64,000 nucleotides of DNA from Owenia fusiformis (lineage: Eukaryota; Annelida; Polychaeta; Sabellida; Oweniidae). Below, piece by piece: positions 1-18,000 of this stretch (positions within the stretch are counted from its first letter, which is position 1; every line of letters begins with the position of its first letter). The notes below the pieces were generated by a model. That model was not told where the DNA came from and made no database searches. It was given only the letters and a program-made list of their open reading frames with translations. The stretch covers positions 20,883,564 to 20,947,563 of the forward strand of contig CAIIXF020000007.1 of assembly GCA_903813345.2 (NCBI GenBank), in the 5' to 3' direction. The position numbers and the translations under genes are program-made.

Positions 1-518
1 CCATCACTTTTGTATAAAATCGATGATGGCTTTTTAAAGAAAATTCATGAAAATACCAGTTTTCAATGACAATACATGACATTCTGCAAAGAATACAGGA
101 ATCTATACTGACCCATGTCTATGTCATAAAACATCTCAATTCTGGAATTCCTAATTCTGGAGGCCATTGCGTATATTCTGTCAAATCAAGATTATGCTTC
201 TCAGAGACTGACCCCATGAGGCTTTGTAGCCAGCCTTAACAAAATATCAAGATTCAGAGTGTCTGCGCCATCAACAAGAAAATGGCGCAAATATTGATGA
301 TGAATTTACTAAGATGGTTGGTTTATATTACATCTGTCAACTCTGCTTGCTCCTACATCAGAGGGCTTTGTGGCCCAATAAGGGTCCATCTGCCAAATTA
401 TTCAATTCTCATTCGCCAAGAGTCAAGTAAGAGTATCCTGCAGTTGTTTGGACAGTAAGCCAAATGATTTGGTGTTGCTATATTACAGTTGCTACGGTGA
501 CTAGAGTTACTATGGTAA
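1..518. other. 3' flank of ANP32
   Basis: AT-rich sequence downstream of the ANP32 stop codon on the minus strand. It should contain the 3' UTR, but I see no clear polyadenylation signal on that strand. I see no other gene here. Confidence 0.4.
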
Positions 519-6643
<6,125 letters not shown>

Positions 6644-7149
6644 TTTGATGTAGAAGTCTCTGAATTATTGCTTTACAAAACAAACAACTTCCCTCAACTT
6701 CAATGATTTACAAATGAAGCAATCGCCACAACGCGCGCATTTACTCAATAGTCAGTAGAGGGCCCCTAGCTATTGAAGCAATTTTCTGTACCCCTGGATC
6801 ACATACATATTCAGCAAGTGCACGCGTCTTAGAAAATTGACCAATAGGATCGCTTGAAATACACAAGAAACATCGCCGCTCATTATTTATGCATCATATT
6901 CCCGGGATTTCCCGGGGAATGTAGCAATCGTTATCTTACCCGGGGAAACCCCGATCGATGAAAGCACAATCGGGATTTGGTTGTGCCGGTCGATGTTGTT
7001 TTTTCGTTACGTAGTCTTGCTTAGAGTTGAACTACTTTGAGTCATATTTTCTTTATCTGACCATGAAGCTGATCTGTCGATGAATTGATGATGCACATTC
7101 TAGATCTGCCTCATTCAGAAGAACCTTAGTGACTAGGTCATATTGTCAC
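6644..7149. promoter_or_regulatory. ANP32: Presumed ANP32 promoter region
   Basis: DNA directly upstream of the ANP32 start codon. It is somewhat richer in CG dinucleotides than its surroundings (for example acgcgcgc near 6734 and cccggg motifs at 6900-6950). I see no TATA box at a suitable distance, so it would be a TATA-less housekeeping-type promoter. This is placement only. Confidence 0.3.
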
Positions 7150-7480
7150 GCCCTATGGACTGGCCCGGGGAGGACAATGATGTTATGAAATTGTATTGTG
7201 ATAATCTAGGTCTAAGTGATAATTTAGGCTGGAGTGGAAATGACAATTTTAAAATATGCTACTTAAAAAATTGCACCATCCAGTGATTAAAATTGCATAA
7301 TGGCTACATCTGGACATTTATGAATGAGACCGTTACTCACTGGTAGGCCTATTATGATGATCCAGATAAAAAACAATGACTTGGCACTGACAAATAAAAC
7401 TGATGATTTAGCTATCTATAGACATCTGAACAATTAACGATTAAAACGGGATACTGATCAACACTGGACAATCATGATTA
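7150..7480. repeat. Degenerate ~20-bp repeat, left block
   Basis: Diverged copies of a unit close to gacaatgatgatttagactg, such as gacaatgatgttatgaaatt and gacaatcatgattaagacag. The same unit reappears at 9010-9400, so an old array appears to have been split by later insertions. Confidence 0.4.
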
Positions 7481-8424
7481 AGACAGACTGAGTAATAGTC
7501 CTCAACTTGGTAATGAATACCCTTTGCATTCGTTCGACTTCGCTTCTTAAAAGAGAGCTTCGTAGTTTATAATAACTAGAATCTGCGCGCAGGGTAGGTA
7601 ATGAGGATCCCGGGATGAGGAATCGAGGTTTGGTGATTATGACTGATTTGGACTCAATAAGAGGGCTCCCAACGGAGGGGGCAGCTTTAATAGTCACTTT
7701 TAAATTTTCAAAATTGTCATTTATCACATTTAAAATTTACTTGTCATATTTTGTTAGTTTTATTCCTTTCAAGTCAGTCAAAGAATATGCAACAAATGGT
7801 TTGCTATGCTCCATTTTTTGATTACTGGTTAGAATAAGTCACATTACTTGCATATATTTACATTCAGAACAAATTTTCTATTTTTTGTCATTCTCAAAAC
7901 ACTTGTCAGTCAGATGAATGTTCAAAATTGTCACATGTACGCATGTACGGAAATATTTGTCACATTTGTTCATTTTTAAATACCCCAGTTACATTTAGTC
8001 ACATTTTTAGGGGCCATGTCGCCTTATCACATACCCCTCGATGAGCCTCCTTGTATTGGCTCGATAATGATGCTTTATATATTGGACAAGTAACAGGCCC
8101 GTAGCCGGGGGGGGGGGGGACTGATATCTCCTGAAAAATGTGGCCGACTTACCTTTTTTGCTCACTTGAAGGAAAACCTGCTCTTCCCCACATATTACTC
8201 TTCGCGCAAGCGCAGATATCATTGTGTGCCCCTTCCTCTCTGGATTCTGAGGATCGCCCTTTGTGTTTTTTCAAACCGATATCCTTCATGAGCAGATCCA
8301 TGGGGCACCTGCTGCCCTAGGATGGGCCTCTGAAAATTTTAGGGCCTCATATGAGTGGGTCTTTTTGGGGATTAGAAGTCCCCATGATCATAGTAAAATA
8401 TCAATCCAACTCTCTGGAAAATTA

Positions 8425-8982
8425 TGGATTAGGACCCCACCTTGTCACTTTTTTAAAAATGTAAGGCTTATTTTCTAAAAAGAGGATCATGTTTTTCTCA
8501 ATTTAAATGTATCAAACGTTTCTTCTACACTATATTAATAACTTCTGAAAAGGGAATGGGTGTTGAAATGCGATAAAGTTAAAAACCACATTTCCCATGC
8601 TATTTTCCCATATTTTCCCACTCATGCTATCCATTGTTTTCAGCACGATTTTGGTCATCGAAAATTGATATCTTCAAAACAAGACTTTCAATACCATTCT
8701 ACTTTTGAAGATGTTTTAGACCCCTTGTTGAATATCAGAAAAGACTCGGATCCTCTTTTGAGCAAATACGTTCAACATTTTGAAAAAATTGCTGACGTGG
8801 GGTTCCTATTTATAATTTTTCGAATTGTTCGATTGATATTTTTATCATCATGTGGACTTCACTTGAAAGAAAACATATTGTTTTAATAAAAACCACTGTA
8901 TTTATGCCCAGAATGTACTCATGGTGAAAGATATGATCGTCTAAAATCACTTGCCATACTGCACTGCACATGGACCTTTGAG
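8425..8982 (-). mobile_element. MITE-like element, copy 1 (one end lost)
   Basis: This block is the reverse-complement relative of 12009-12568. Shared landmarks include gattaggaccccac, ctaaaaagaggatc and the terminal motif aaatcacttgccatactg. The terminal repeat present on both ends of the other copy is missing at its left end, so this copy is truncated. No coding capacity is seen. Confidence 0.55.
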
Positions 8983-9009
8983 CCCAATTTTTGGTTTTAC
9001 AGGTCCGTT

Positions 9010-9400
9010 TTATGGGCCTAATAAGATTTAGATTGGACAAGAAATGATCGAGGCTTGACAATGATGACTTAGATCGGACAATTAATGGCGAACACTGGAC
9101 AAAGATGATTTAGACTGGACAAGTGAAGATTTAGACTTGGCATTTATGATTAAGACTTTACAGTGAATGATGATTTATGATTTGTGGTAAAAATGAGGCC
9201 CAGTAATTTCAAATTTAGACCTGTATTGCTCCATCAAGAATAAAAACGTTTAAGCGTTTGGAAATTGAGAAGTGTTTTCAAATTGCGTTTTACGATTTTG
9301 CAGTGATGATTTTGTAGATTTGTACACCGATGCATTGATGCTTTACACGAAGAAATGTTGGTGATTAAAACCTGACAATGACAATTTAAAGAGAGAATCA
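9010..9400. repeat. Degenerate ~20-bp repeat, right block
   Basis: At least six consecutive diverged units of about 20 bases, each near ctggacaaagatgatttaga, spaced regularly between 9030 and 9180, with looser copies to 9400. It matches the block at 7150-7480. Confidence 0.5.
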
Positions 9401-9449
9401 GATACAGCAAGCAGCCTAACAAAAAATTTTTAAATTTTCGAATATTTCT

Positions 9450-9640
9450 GGCTTATGTCATTCCTTTTCATGTCTATTTGCTAAAAATCCTCAAAGTGCA
9501 CACTTTAGTGTAGGAAAACTAAAGATTTCTACAATAATAAATGTTTTTCTATAAGAATGATTACCATTATTATTATATTTTTGAGAGAATTTAAACATAT
9601 TTCACCCATTTTTGCACTTTAATTCCATATTTATAACTTC
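9450..9640 (+). repeat. Dispersed repeat, copy 1 of 3
   Basis: About 190 bp related to 34195-34385 (same orientation) and 31855-32130 (opposite). Shared landmarks are aaaactaaa, the attaccattattatt stretch and cccatttttgcacttt. Non-coding. Confidence 0.5.
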
Positions 9641-9827
9641 ATCAATTTTTATCACATCGTGAATCTTTTTGGAGATATTGTATTTGAAATTGTAAGGAAT
9701 AGATTGGTAGGTGAATTGTACATGTTATTTGTAATTTTATCACCCCCATAGATCTGCCTTTAACTACGATATACAAGGATGACTTGCTGAACAAAACTCA
9801 TTATCCAGTACCAGGACCATACCCTAA

Positions 9828-10352
9828 AGCCCGGTATACACCAATGGGGCAAGTTGGGACCTCCATAGACTTAAAATTGCGTGGGACCTCGTGGGACCTT
9901 TTGGGATTTTGCCCCATGAAGTCCGTGGGACTCCATGGGACTCCGTGGGATTTTGCCCCATCTTGCCCCATCGAGTCCCACGAGGTCCCATGAGGTCCCA
10001 TGAAGTCCCACGTGGGACTCGGTGGGACTCGATGGGGCAAGATGGGGCAAAATCCCACGAAGTCCCATGGAGTCCCATCGAGAATGAACATGTTCATTCT
10101 TTCCATGGGGCATCGTGGGATTTTCGATCATATGACGTGTTGTGTGAAGCCCGACATACACCAATGGGGCACGGTGGGATTTGATGGGACTCCATGGGGC
10201 TTGATGGGACTCCATGGGGCACAATGGGGCAAAGTCATCAAGGTCCCATGGGACTTCGTGGGATTCGATGGGGCAAATTGGGATTCGATGGGGCAAGATG
10301 GGACTCCGGGGCAAGTGGGATTTTGCCTCATTGGTGTGTACCGGGCTTTACA
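9828..10352. mobile_element. Foldback element with internal minisatellite
   Basis: The ends are inverted copies of aaagcccggtatacaccaat (right end reads attggtgtgtaccgggcttt). The interior is a dense run of variants of gtgggactccatggggc. Bases 9944-9981 and 10022-10059 are a perfect 38-bp inverted repeat around a 40-bp centre that is itself palindromic (agtcccacgtgggact). A second palindrome, gaatgaacatgttcattc, lies at 10082-10099, and the terminal motif also occurs inside near 10147. The many open frames here on both strands come from the repeat and are not genes. Confidence 0.7.
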
Positions 10353-10977
10353 TAACGTTTAAAGTCATGAATAATAGTTAGCCAATGATTATTAAAGCAT
10401 ATTCTCAAACTTTGCATAGAGCCTTTAAGTGTGACCCAATTTTATATATTTCCAGTTAATAAATTCCATATTCTTTAATTAATATTAATAGATTTCAAAA
10501 ATGAAATAATTTATTTGAATGCCGATTGTCAGTAGTAGTAATTTCAGAATGATAATGTACAAAATATGTACACTTGATGTCCAGTTTACATAAGCAGTTA
10601 CCGATTTACGATTCAATCAAGCATACATGAAGAAATATTTGAGCCAGGCCACAGGAAAAGGGGTCTTATCACAGATTTTTTCAATATTTTGATTTTTGGT
10701 TTGTCTTAGAAAACACAAAGAGACCTTTCAAATGAGCCGCCATGGCTTATGTCTTGACATTTTTTCATTGCATATATAAACCCTGAAACTAACATAAAAG
10801 AGTCGGATTTGAATTTTGCACGTTTTCCTCTAAATTTTGGGCACATTTTTGGCTCTGTAGCACAATTCTAATTTTGGTGATAAGACCAGTTTTCCTATGA
10901 CCAGACTCATTTATCTATTTTATTTTATCATTTATTTATTTCTTCATCCTAGCTTTAGCATACTTCTTTTTAAAAAG

Positions 10978-11671
10978 TTTCGTGTGAGAAATTACACGCG
11001 TAATTATTTCGTATAAGGAATTACGCGTTAACACACGCGTAATTACGTTGGAGAAGTCCACCGCGTAATTAAATTTAAAAGACGCGTGTCGAAGACAGGC
11101 GTTAAAGGTCACAAAAATATCGCTAAAACAGTCAATGGAATTATGCTAATAAACGTCGTGAAAATGGCGAGTGTCTCTTCGAGATATACAAGATCATCTT
11201 CTCAATATTAAACATAATGTAAATGGAATGTTCTGCCAATTGCAACACCCCTGTTGTAACAGTAATAATATATTCAATTAATCTAAGACGAGTCTGAAGA
11301 GTTTGCGACCATTAAAATGTTATGTTTATTAAAAGAGCTCTCAAATAAAAAAAAATCATTTAATTTTAAATGCAGTGGCCAAATTATGTCCAATCAGAAA
11401 CACTGAATAAAAGTGTGTCATTTTACATCCTCGTTTATTTATAAGATGATCAGCAAGTTGACGATCCTTAGGGCTAGCCATGATGTTTGAATTGTTTGGG
11501 GAAATTTAGAGCTGAGTGTAAATGCGCTTTTTGATAGCAAGAATTTTATTGGCTGATTTACCAAACGCATTTACCTTTTTCATTTAACGCGTGTCTTCAA
11601 CGTACTTCTTTTAATATAATTACGCGTGCAATAACGCGCGTAAGACGGGTGTAATCAAATTACACACGATT
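10978..11671. mobile_element. Inverted-repeat element rich in ACGCGT
   Basis: The left end runs ttcgtgtgagaaattacacg, and the right end read in reverse is nearly the same. Both arms, of about 100 bp and imperfect, are packed with acgcgt and aattacgcg motifs. No reading frame of note lies between them. It looks like a non-autonomous DNA transposon. Confidence 0.5.
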
Positions 11672-11779
11672 CATACATAGCTAGGCAAGGTGTGTCCAAT
11701 TCCAGCCAATCAGAACACGCTATTGCAAGTAACTGCATTCCGTTATATAACCAATAACGAACTCAAAGGTCACTAGACT

Positions 11780-11975
11780 AAATGGTTGTCATGGTGATGA
11801 CTGGATTCTGCAAATTGAAATTGATACTTTGCCAGCTTCAGACTTGCAAGATGTTTCATTGAAAATATGTTCTTTTGGTGAATTTTTTTCTTTTTGATGA
11901 TTTTGTAGAAAATAGTTTGCAAGTGTGTGAAAAAGAATTTAAGTCCAAAACTCAATGCATTGTGTAGTGACCATT
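11780..11975 (+). repeat. Dispersed repeat, copy 1 of 2
   Basis: Direct diverged copy of 20095-20255. Both start aatggttgtca, carry aaattgatactttgc and gattttgtag, and end near caatgcattgtgt. Non-coding. Confidence 0.5.
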
Positions 11976-12008
11976 CCTTTCAGGCGTTGTTTCCTAAAAT
12001 TAACCCTG

Positions 12009-12568
12009 CAAAGGTCCATGTGCAGTATGGCAAGTGATTTAAGATAGTCATATCTTTAACCATGAGTACTTTCTGGGCAAAAATACAGTGGTATTTATTA
12101 AAACAATATGTTTTCTTTCAGGTGAAGTACCCATAATGATAAAAAATATCAATCAAACAATTCGAAAAATTATTAATAGGGACCCCATGTCAACATTATT
12201 TTCAAAATGTTGAACCTATTTACTCAAAAGAGGATCTTCTTTTTCTGATTTTTATTGCATGAAAAGATTATTCAAGAAGGGGTCTAAAACTTCTTCAAAA
12301 GTAGAATGGTATTGAAAGTCTAGTTTTGAAGATATCCATTTTCGATGACCAAAACTATGCTGAAAACAATGAATAGCACGAGCTTTTCCCTACATTCCCT
12401 TTTCAGAAATTGTCAATATAGTGTAGAAGAAACTTTCGATATGTTCAAATTGAGAAATACAAGATCCTCTTTTTAGAAATGAGCCAAACATTCTTAAAAA
12501 ACTTCCAATGTGGGGTCCTAATCCATGACCTTCTGTAATCACTTGCGATACTGCACATGGACCTTTTG
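12009..12568 (+). mobile_element. MITE-like element, copy 2 (both ends present)
   Basis: About 560 bp bounded by inverted copies of aaaggtccatgtgcagtatg. The interior matches copy 1 at 8425-8982 in the opposite direction. No coding frame. A further copy of the terminal motif stands alone at about 12791-12820, probably the end of a decayed relative. Confidence 0.6.
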
Positions 12569-12824
12569 AAAAGTCATATAAAAAAGAAATCATCTGATTT
12601 ATTGATTAGATATACTACTAATTTATAGTACAAGCCCAGGTTCAAGATGCAATGTCTGTTGTGGTTAGTTGTGAAAAAAGTTGTGAAAATCCCCTTCCGG
12701 CCTGTAAATGTTAGCAAAGTTTCGTCAATTACCCCTTGAAATACCATCAACCCTGCATGACTATCCTCAAATGCTCCACTTTCATCAGCAGAGGTCCATG
12801 TGAGGTATGGCAAGTGATTTTACA

Positions 12825-13435
12825 GTCATGATATTGGCCATTTTTCTTATTTTCTCTATGTGTGCTTATCAGCTTCTTGGTATCTTTCAATATTTTAACT
12901 TTTGAGGAGCGTACTGTGTGTTAATTAGAGAGAATATGGTATATATTGTGCGCTTTTGGTTTTAGTCATTGCTTAGACTAGACCAACATTTCAATTTTGG
13001 TCTTTTCATTTGTGAAAAAATTGAACACAATAACAATGTTCATAATAATGATATACTTATCTATAAAACTAGAATTTTATTGCAAAATAATAATAATGAT
13101 AAAATCTAAAATGTAATTTATGCACAGTTACAATATTGTTCTATGGCTTCAAAAATATAAAAAGCATATGTATATCTCAAAACGTAATATAGATGCAGCT
13201 ATTTTAGATTACATTCTCTTATATTCTTTTCATCATTTTGTGCAAATGCTGAAAATTTGAACACATTTTTGGTAACCCATAGTTCTAAGCAAAGCATAAC
13301 AAAATAATCTATGGCAACAGGATTCAATGATTTACATGTACATATGTGTGCTATGACAATAGGCTTGAATGGCATTGCTACACCTGTACACTGGCATATG
13401 TCTGTATGTGTTATGAGAACAGGTTTCAATGATAA
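12825..13435. other. Gene-free AT-rich stretch
   Basis: Nothing recognisable apart from AT-rich sequence on either strand. Confidence 0.4.
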
Positions 13436-13632
13436 TGATATACTCACTGGTATATGTATTGTGACAGTAGGCATCAATGTCAATGATATACTCACAGGTA
13501 TATGTATTGTGACAGTAGGCATCAATGTCAATGATATACTCACAGGTATATGTATTGTGACAGTAGGCATCAATGTCAATGATATACTCACAGGTATATG
13601 TATTGTGACAGTAGGCATCAATGTCAATGATA
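13436..13632. repeat. 48-bp tandem repeat, about four copies
   Basis: A 48-bp unit beginning atgatatactcac and ending catcaatgtca repeats with almost no change; unit landmarks fall at 13441, 13489 and 13537. Because 48 is divisible by three, both strands show repetitive open frames. There are no unique spacers, so it is not a CRISPR array. Confidence 0.85.
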
Positions 13633-15043
13633 TTATGATTAAAACAGTAATAGACACTTCTGGGGTCATGAATTTGTACAATCCAAAATATTATTTCAAA
13701 TAATTTTTCTCATTTGTAATGATGCATTGTGGGATTAATCCAGTAATTTATCCCGAAAGTTCTGTTCATTCGAACAAGGATGAATCCTTATCTCAAACCA
13801 CTTGTCCTACACACGAGGATTGACATTTTGATAAATGTAAATCTGATTTTCAATATTCTTCTCACAATTCTTGGGAGTTTCCCCAAAAATCATAGAATTG
13901 TACCAATTTAACAAAAACTTCTCTGGATAAATTTTTGGATAGAAGAAATTCATGGCCTTTGGTGATTTTCATTTCAAACAATATAGTGCAAATGTAGGTA
14001 GAATAAAACTGTACCAATTCTACATAATACTACATTCCCCTTTAAAAATAATTTCATGATTAAACAATCACTAAATTAGTAAAAATAATCACTTAATTAG
14101 TAAAAATATGCATATTACAATCCAAATATACTGTTTATACAATATAATACATATATGATTTCATTGCTATATGATTATAACATAGACATTCATGCAAAAT
14201 TTGGTAAAATAATATTACATTAATATCGTTCAATATTATCTAAAATTACCAAACTGAACAGCACCTTTGAAATCTTGTAATATACGTAATCTTATCTAGA
14301 TACATGTTCATTAAATCTTAAGATCGTAGTGACGCAGTCAACTTTACAATACTAAGTTAGGCTAACTGTTTTAATCTATCCAGTTCAATATGTACAATGC
14401 AACTCTACATATTTACATTCTTAAAATTGAAGCAAAAAATTTAAGAAGATAGTCCCATGTTGAGAAAATGACCTTTTGTGTAAAATAAGCACCGATTTTT
14501 TCAGGATATCCCCCCTTGCAAACTTCCACATTGCTACATTGCAATTTAAGAAATCTATATTTTGTTTCTTCAAGCCAGATTGGGTGGAGTCAAAAAGTAA
14601 AACAAGGATTTAAGTTATTGCAAAGTGTTACGCCAAACACTGTCCACAAAAAAGTTGGAGACTATAGACCCTCTGGTTGTGACATAATTAAATTCAATGT
14701 CAGGTGCCCTGATATTCTGATACGAAGTACTTAAACAAGTGCATTTTTCTCTAAATTGGAATTATAGCATTTGTTGTATAATAAAATCCCATTATCTTTC
14801 CATCTAATAAACATGGGTACTGTTCTTTCATGTTAAGTGTTGCTTTGCTCTTGGATTGTTTGGTTTGAACCTCACCATCACAGGCTGGTAGTGACATCTT
14901 TCTCAATACAAGTAGTCTAAGTCCAGGGAAACAAAACAGACGTACCAGCAGCTTGAATCTAGCGGTCTAAAACTGAAAACATGAATTGAAAACAAGGCAT
15001 TAACATGCAAAATGTCACCACATGCCATTTGTTACAAACTCAG
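13633..15043. other. 3' flank of the SRA-domain gene
   Basis: AT-rich sequence directly downstream (minus strand) of the SRA gene stop codon. Part of it is probably 3' UTR. I see no second gene. Confidence 0.35.
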
Positions 15044-18000
15044 TCAACTGCCGTCACAAAAGAGTTGGAGACCATCACATTCCTGCACTGACTTTTCAGA
15101 ACCTTGATCTTTAGAAGCAAGCTCCGCTTTATCAGAAGTACCATTTGTCTCTTCGTTGGGTTCAATTGCTGACTTCTCATTACTATTTAAGTCAATTCCC
15201 TCATTTGATTCAGGGTCTTCCTTCTCGTCCTTGTTTGTGGGTTCTGTCAGAACACTGGAAGATTCTGGTTTATCTTTAGGATCAGCAAGCTCCCCTTGGA
15301 GGTGATCTTTTACCTCATTGCCTTGTGATGAGGGTGTGTCGGAGTTGTTACTCCCAAATAAGGAGTCTACGCTTGGGGAGGCAGATCTAGAGGAACCAGG
15401 GTCAGATTTCAGGTCAGCTACCCCAGAATCTTGGCTGTCTGGTACATCATCTCCAGGCTACAATAAACAATTTACAATTAAAGAAAGAGTATTAAAAATA
15501 TACATTTCATATGGCATTTTGTGGATTAATGAATTCAAATCTCATCTTAGAGAGCTTTACTATCTTAAACCAGAACAACGGCAACGCCAAAGCGTAGCGA
15601 ATCCCATCGAACAGAAATGGCTGGCATTTTTACAAACGAAATATATAGCAAACTTTAAAATGGTGGCCAATTTTCATAATGGCCGCCTTCTACCAAAAAT
15701 GTCATTAGACAGTGTGCCATGCTTATAGTATTCACATACCAAATATGAACAAAATCGCTCCACTACTTTTCAAGTTACAGCAAAAATCAAAATAACGAGT
15801 AAAGGCCGAGTAAAATGATTTTAAATGGCGGCCATTTTTCAAAATGGCCACCTTCTACCAAAAGTGTCATTAGACAGTGTACCATGTTTATAGTATTCAC
15901 ATATCAAATATGAACAAAATCGCTCCACCACTTTTCGAGTTATAGTAAAATACGTTAAAATGGCGGCCATTTTTCAAAATGGCCGCCTTCTACCAAAAGT
16001 GTCATTAGACAGTGTGCCATGCTTATAGTATTCACAAACCAAATATGAATAAAATCGCTCCACTACTTCTTGAGTTACAGCAAAAATCGTAAAATAACGA
16101 GTAAAGGCCGCCATTTTTCAAGATGGCTGCCATGTGCTTTTTTAATATCTACATTTCTAGCTTTATCAATGTCCTATATAATTTTTTTACATTTAAAACA
16201 TATTGCTATTACAGTTTTACATATTGCACCTAAATTACTGTAAAATCGGCACTAAAATGGCCGCCATTTTTAAATGAGCGGCCATTTTGAAAATTGGCTT
16301 TCGAGCAGAACTTCTACTTCCATAGGGTATATGTGTACAAAATATGAACAAAATCGGGCCAACGGTATTTGAGTTATTGCCCGGACGGACGTACGTACGT
16401 ACGTACGTACGTACGGACGGACGGACGGAGGCGTTCCCTATATCCCTCCGAACTTCGTTCGATGGGATAATGAGTCATACGATGTGCTGATGCAAAAAGG
16501 AATAGAGGATAAGCTTAGAAAATACAATTGATACAGTATCAATATTAATCTAAAAAACTGACATAAACATGAATTTAGTTTCATCAGAATTATATAAATA
16601 GAACTATATATAGATTTGCAGATTCAAACAAACAATTTTTCCAGAACCTCTGAAATGATTTGTAGTATTTGCAACATTACTTTAATAGAACCGCTATGAG
16701 ACTACACAATTGGGTTGAATCAAATAGTAAATTTTTGCCTTTTGAATATTACCTCAAACCTATTTACTCCTGAGTGTTTCACTATTCATTTCACATGGGA
16801 TACATACCTCACTTTTAGTATCAACAATAGTCCATGGTGGAGGGGGTTGATCTTTTAACCGTCTGAATGCGAACTTCCACACGCCAAACCCTGACATCCC
16901 AGTGGTAAACCAAGCCTTCTCCACTTGATAAAGTCCTGGAATTATAACCAAATGGGTGTATCATAAAGCAACACATGTTTCAATACAGCTGTGATAATTT
17001 GTAGGGGTAAGCAAGACTTATTTGATGCATTCTGTGCGATAATAGGATCAAATTATATGATAAATTGCATCTCCTTGAAACAAAAGGGAGCTCTAAAATA
17101 AATGCTGATTTTCAAACTTTTTAGCGAACTTAAACCCACCACTATATATTCAAGTATTACATACCAAGCGCAGCATTTGTATGGCAGTCAATGGGAAAGT
17201 TAGCGGGCTATATCCAACGATATTGCCCGATTACCCTGATACAGCCCCCTTACCTCATTTTGATATTAGATTCTTTAATAACCATGACAATATCACAACG
17301 TCATGTTTCTTTTCAACCAAATTCTACTCGCACACAGATGTGTGACGTCATTGATACAAAGAAGCCATGGGAATAAAGGTATGTAATACATCAGTTATGT
17401 CACCATGACATGAAATATGCCTTCGTTCTTGCCCAAATATAGATCCTCCCAAGGTTGGCCTATATTGGGAGAACTCAGGCATATTTCACGTCATAGTGAC
17501 ATAACCTCTAATTACACATGGAATTCATTGTAAAACATATGCAGTGCTTTCAGTATGTTTGTCCAAGAGTGCGTCGCTGGGACGGATTGATTTTCAAAAA
17601 GTGAGTCACCCCTCAAAAAAGTGCATCCCGTGAAAAAGGTTTCCCAGGAATTCAAAGTCACATTTTTACACTGAACGAAAAAATTGATGAAAAGTTTCTA
17701 ATCAGTTTTGTTATTTATCAGCCTAAATCAGTGTTCTACAAACGCCTAGTAGGTCACTAAATGATACAGGTACCTTCATTTGAAAGAGATAACTAATATT
17801 CAACCATTAATACACATTTTCTTTTCGTATTTCGAATCAATTTGCACTAGGGGCAATCTCCAGGAGGTTTTCCATTTCTTAGTTCCATTTTATGCGCACG
17901 CGCAACAAATCCAGCAATTTGATTAGTCAAAATGATTAAGACGCATGCGCAATTAATAATCGCAGCCAATCATAGGACTTGTACCGATTACTGTAGCAAC

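Noticed and set aside
9784-10362. Several overlapping open frames on both strands
   Set aside because: All arise from the gtgggactcc minisatellite and share its repeats; no start context or family signal.
13199-13703. Two long repetitive frames and a possible CRISPR-like array
   Set aside because: The frames come from a 48-bp unit divisible by three. There are no unique spacers, and the setting is an animal genome.
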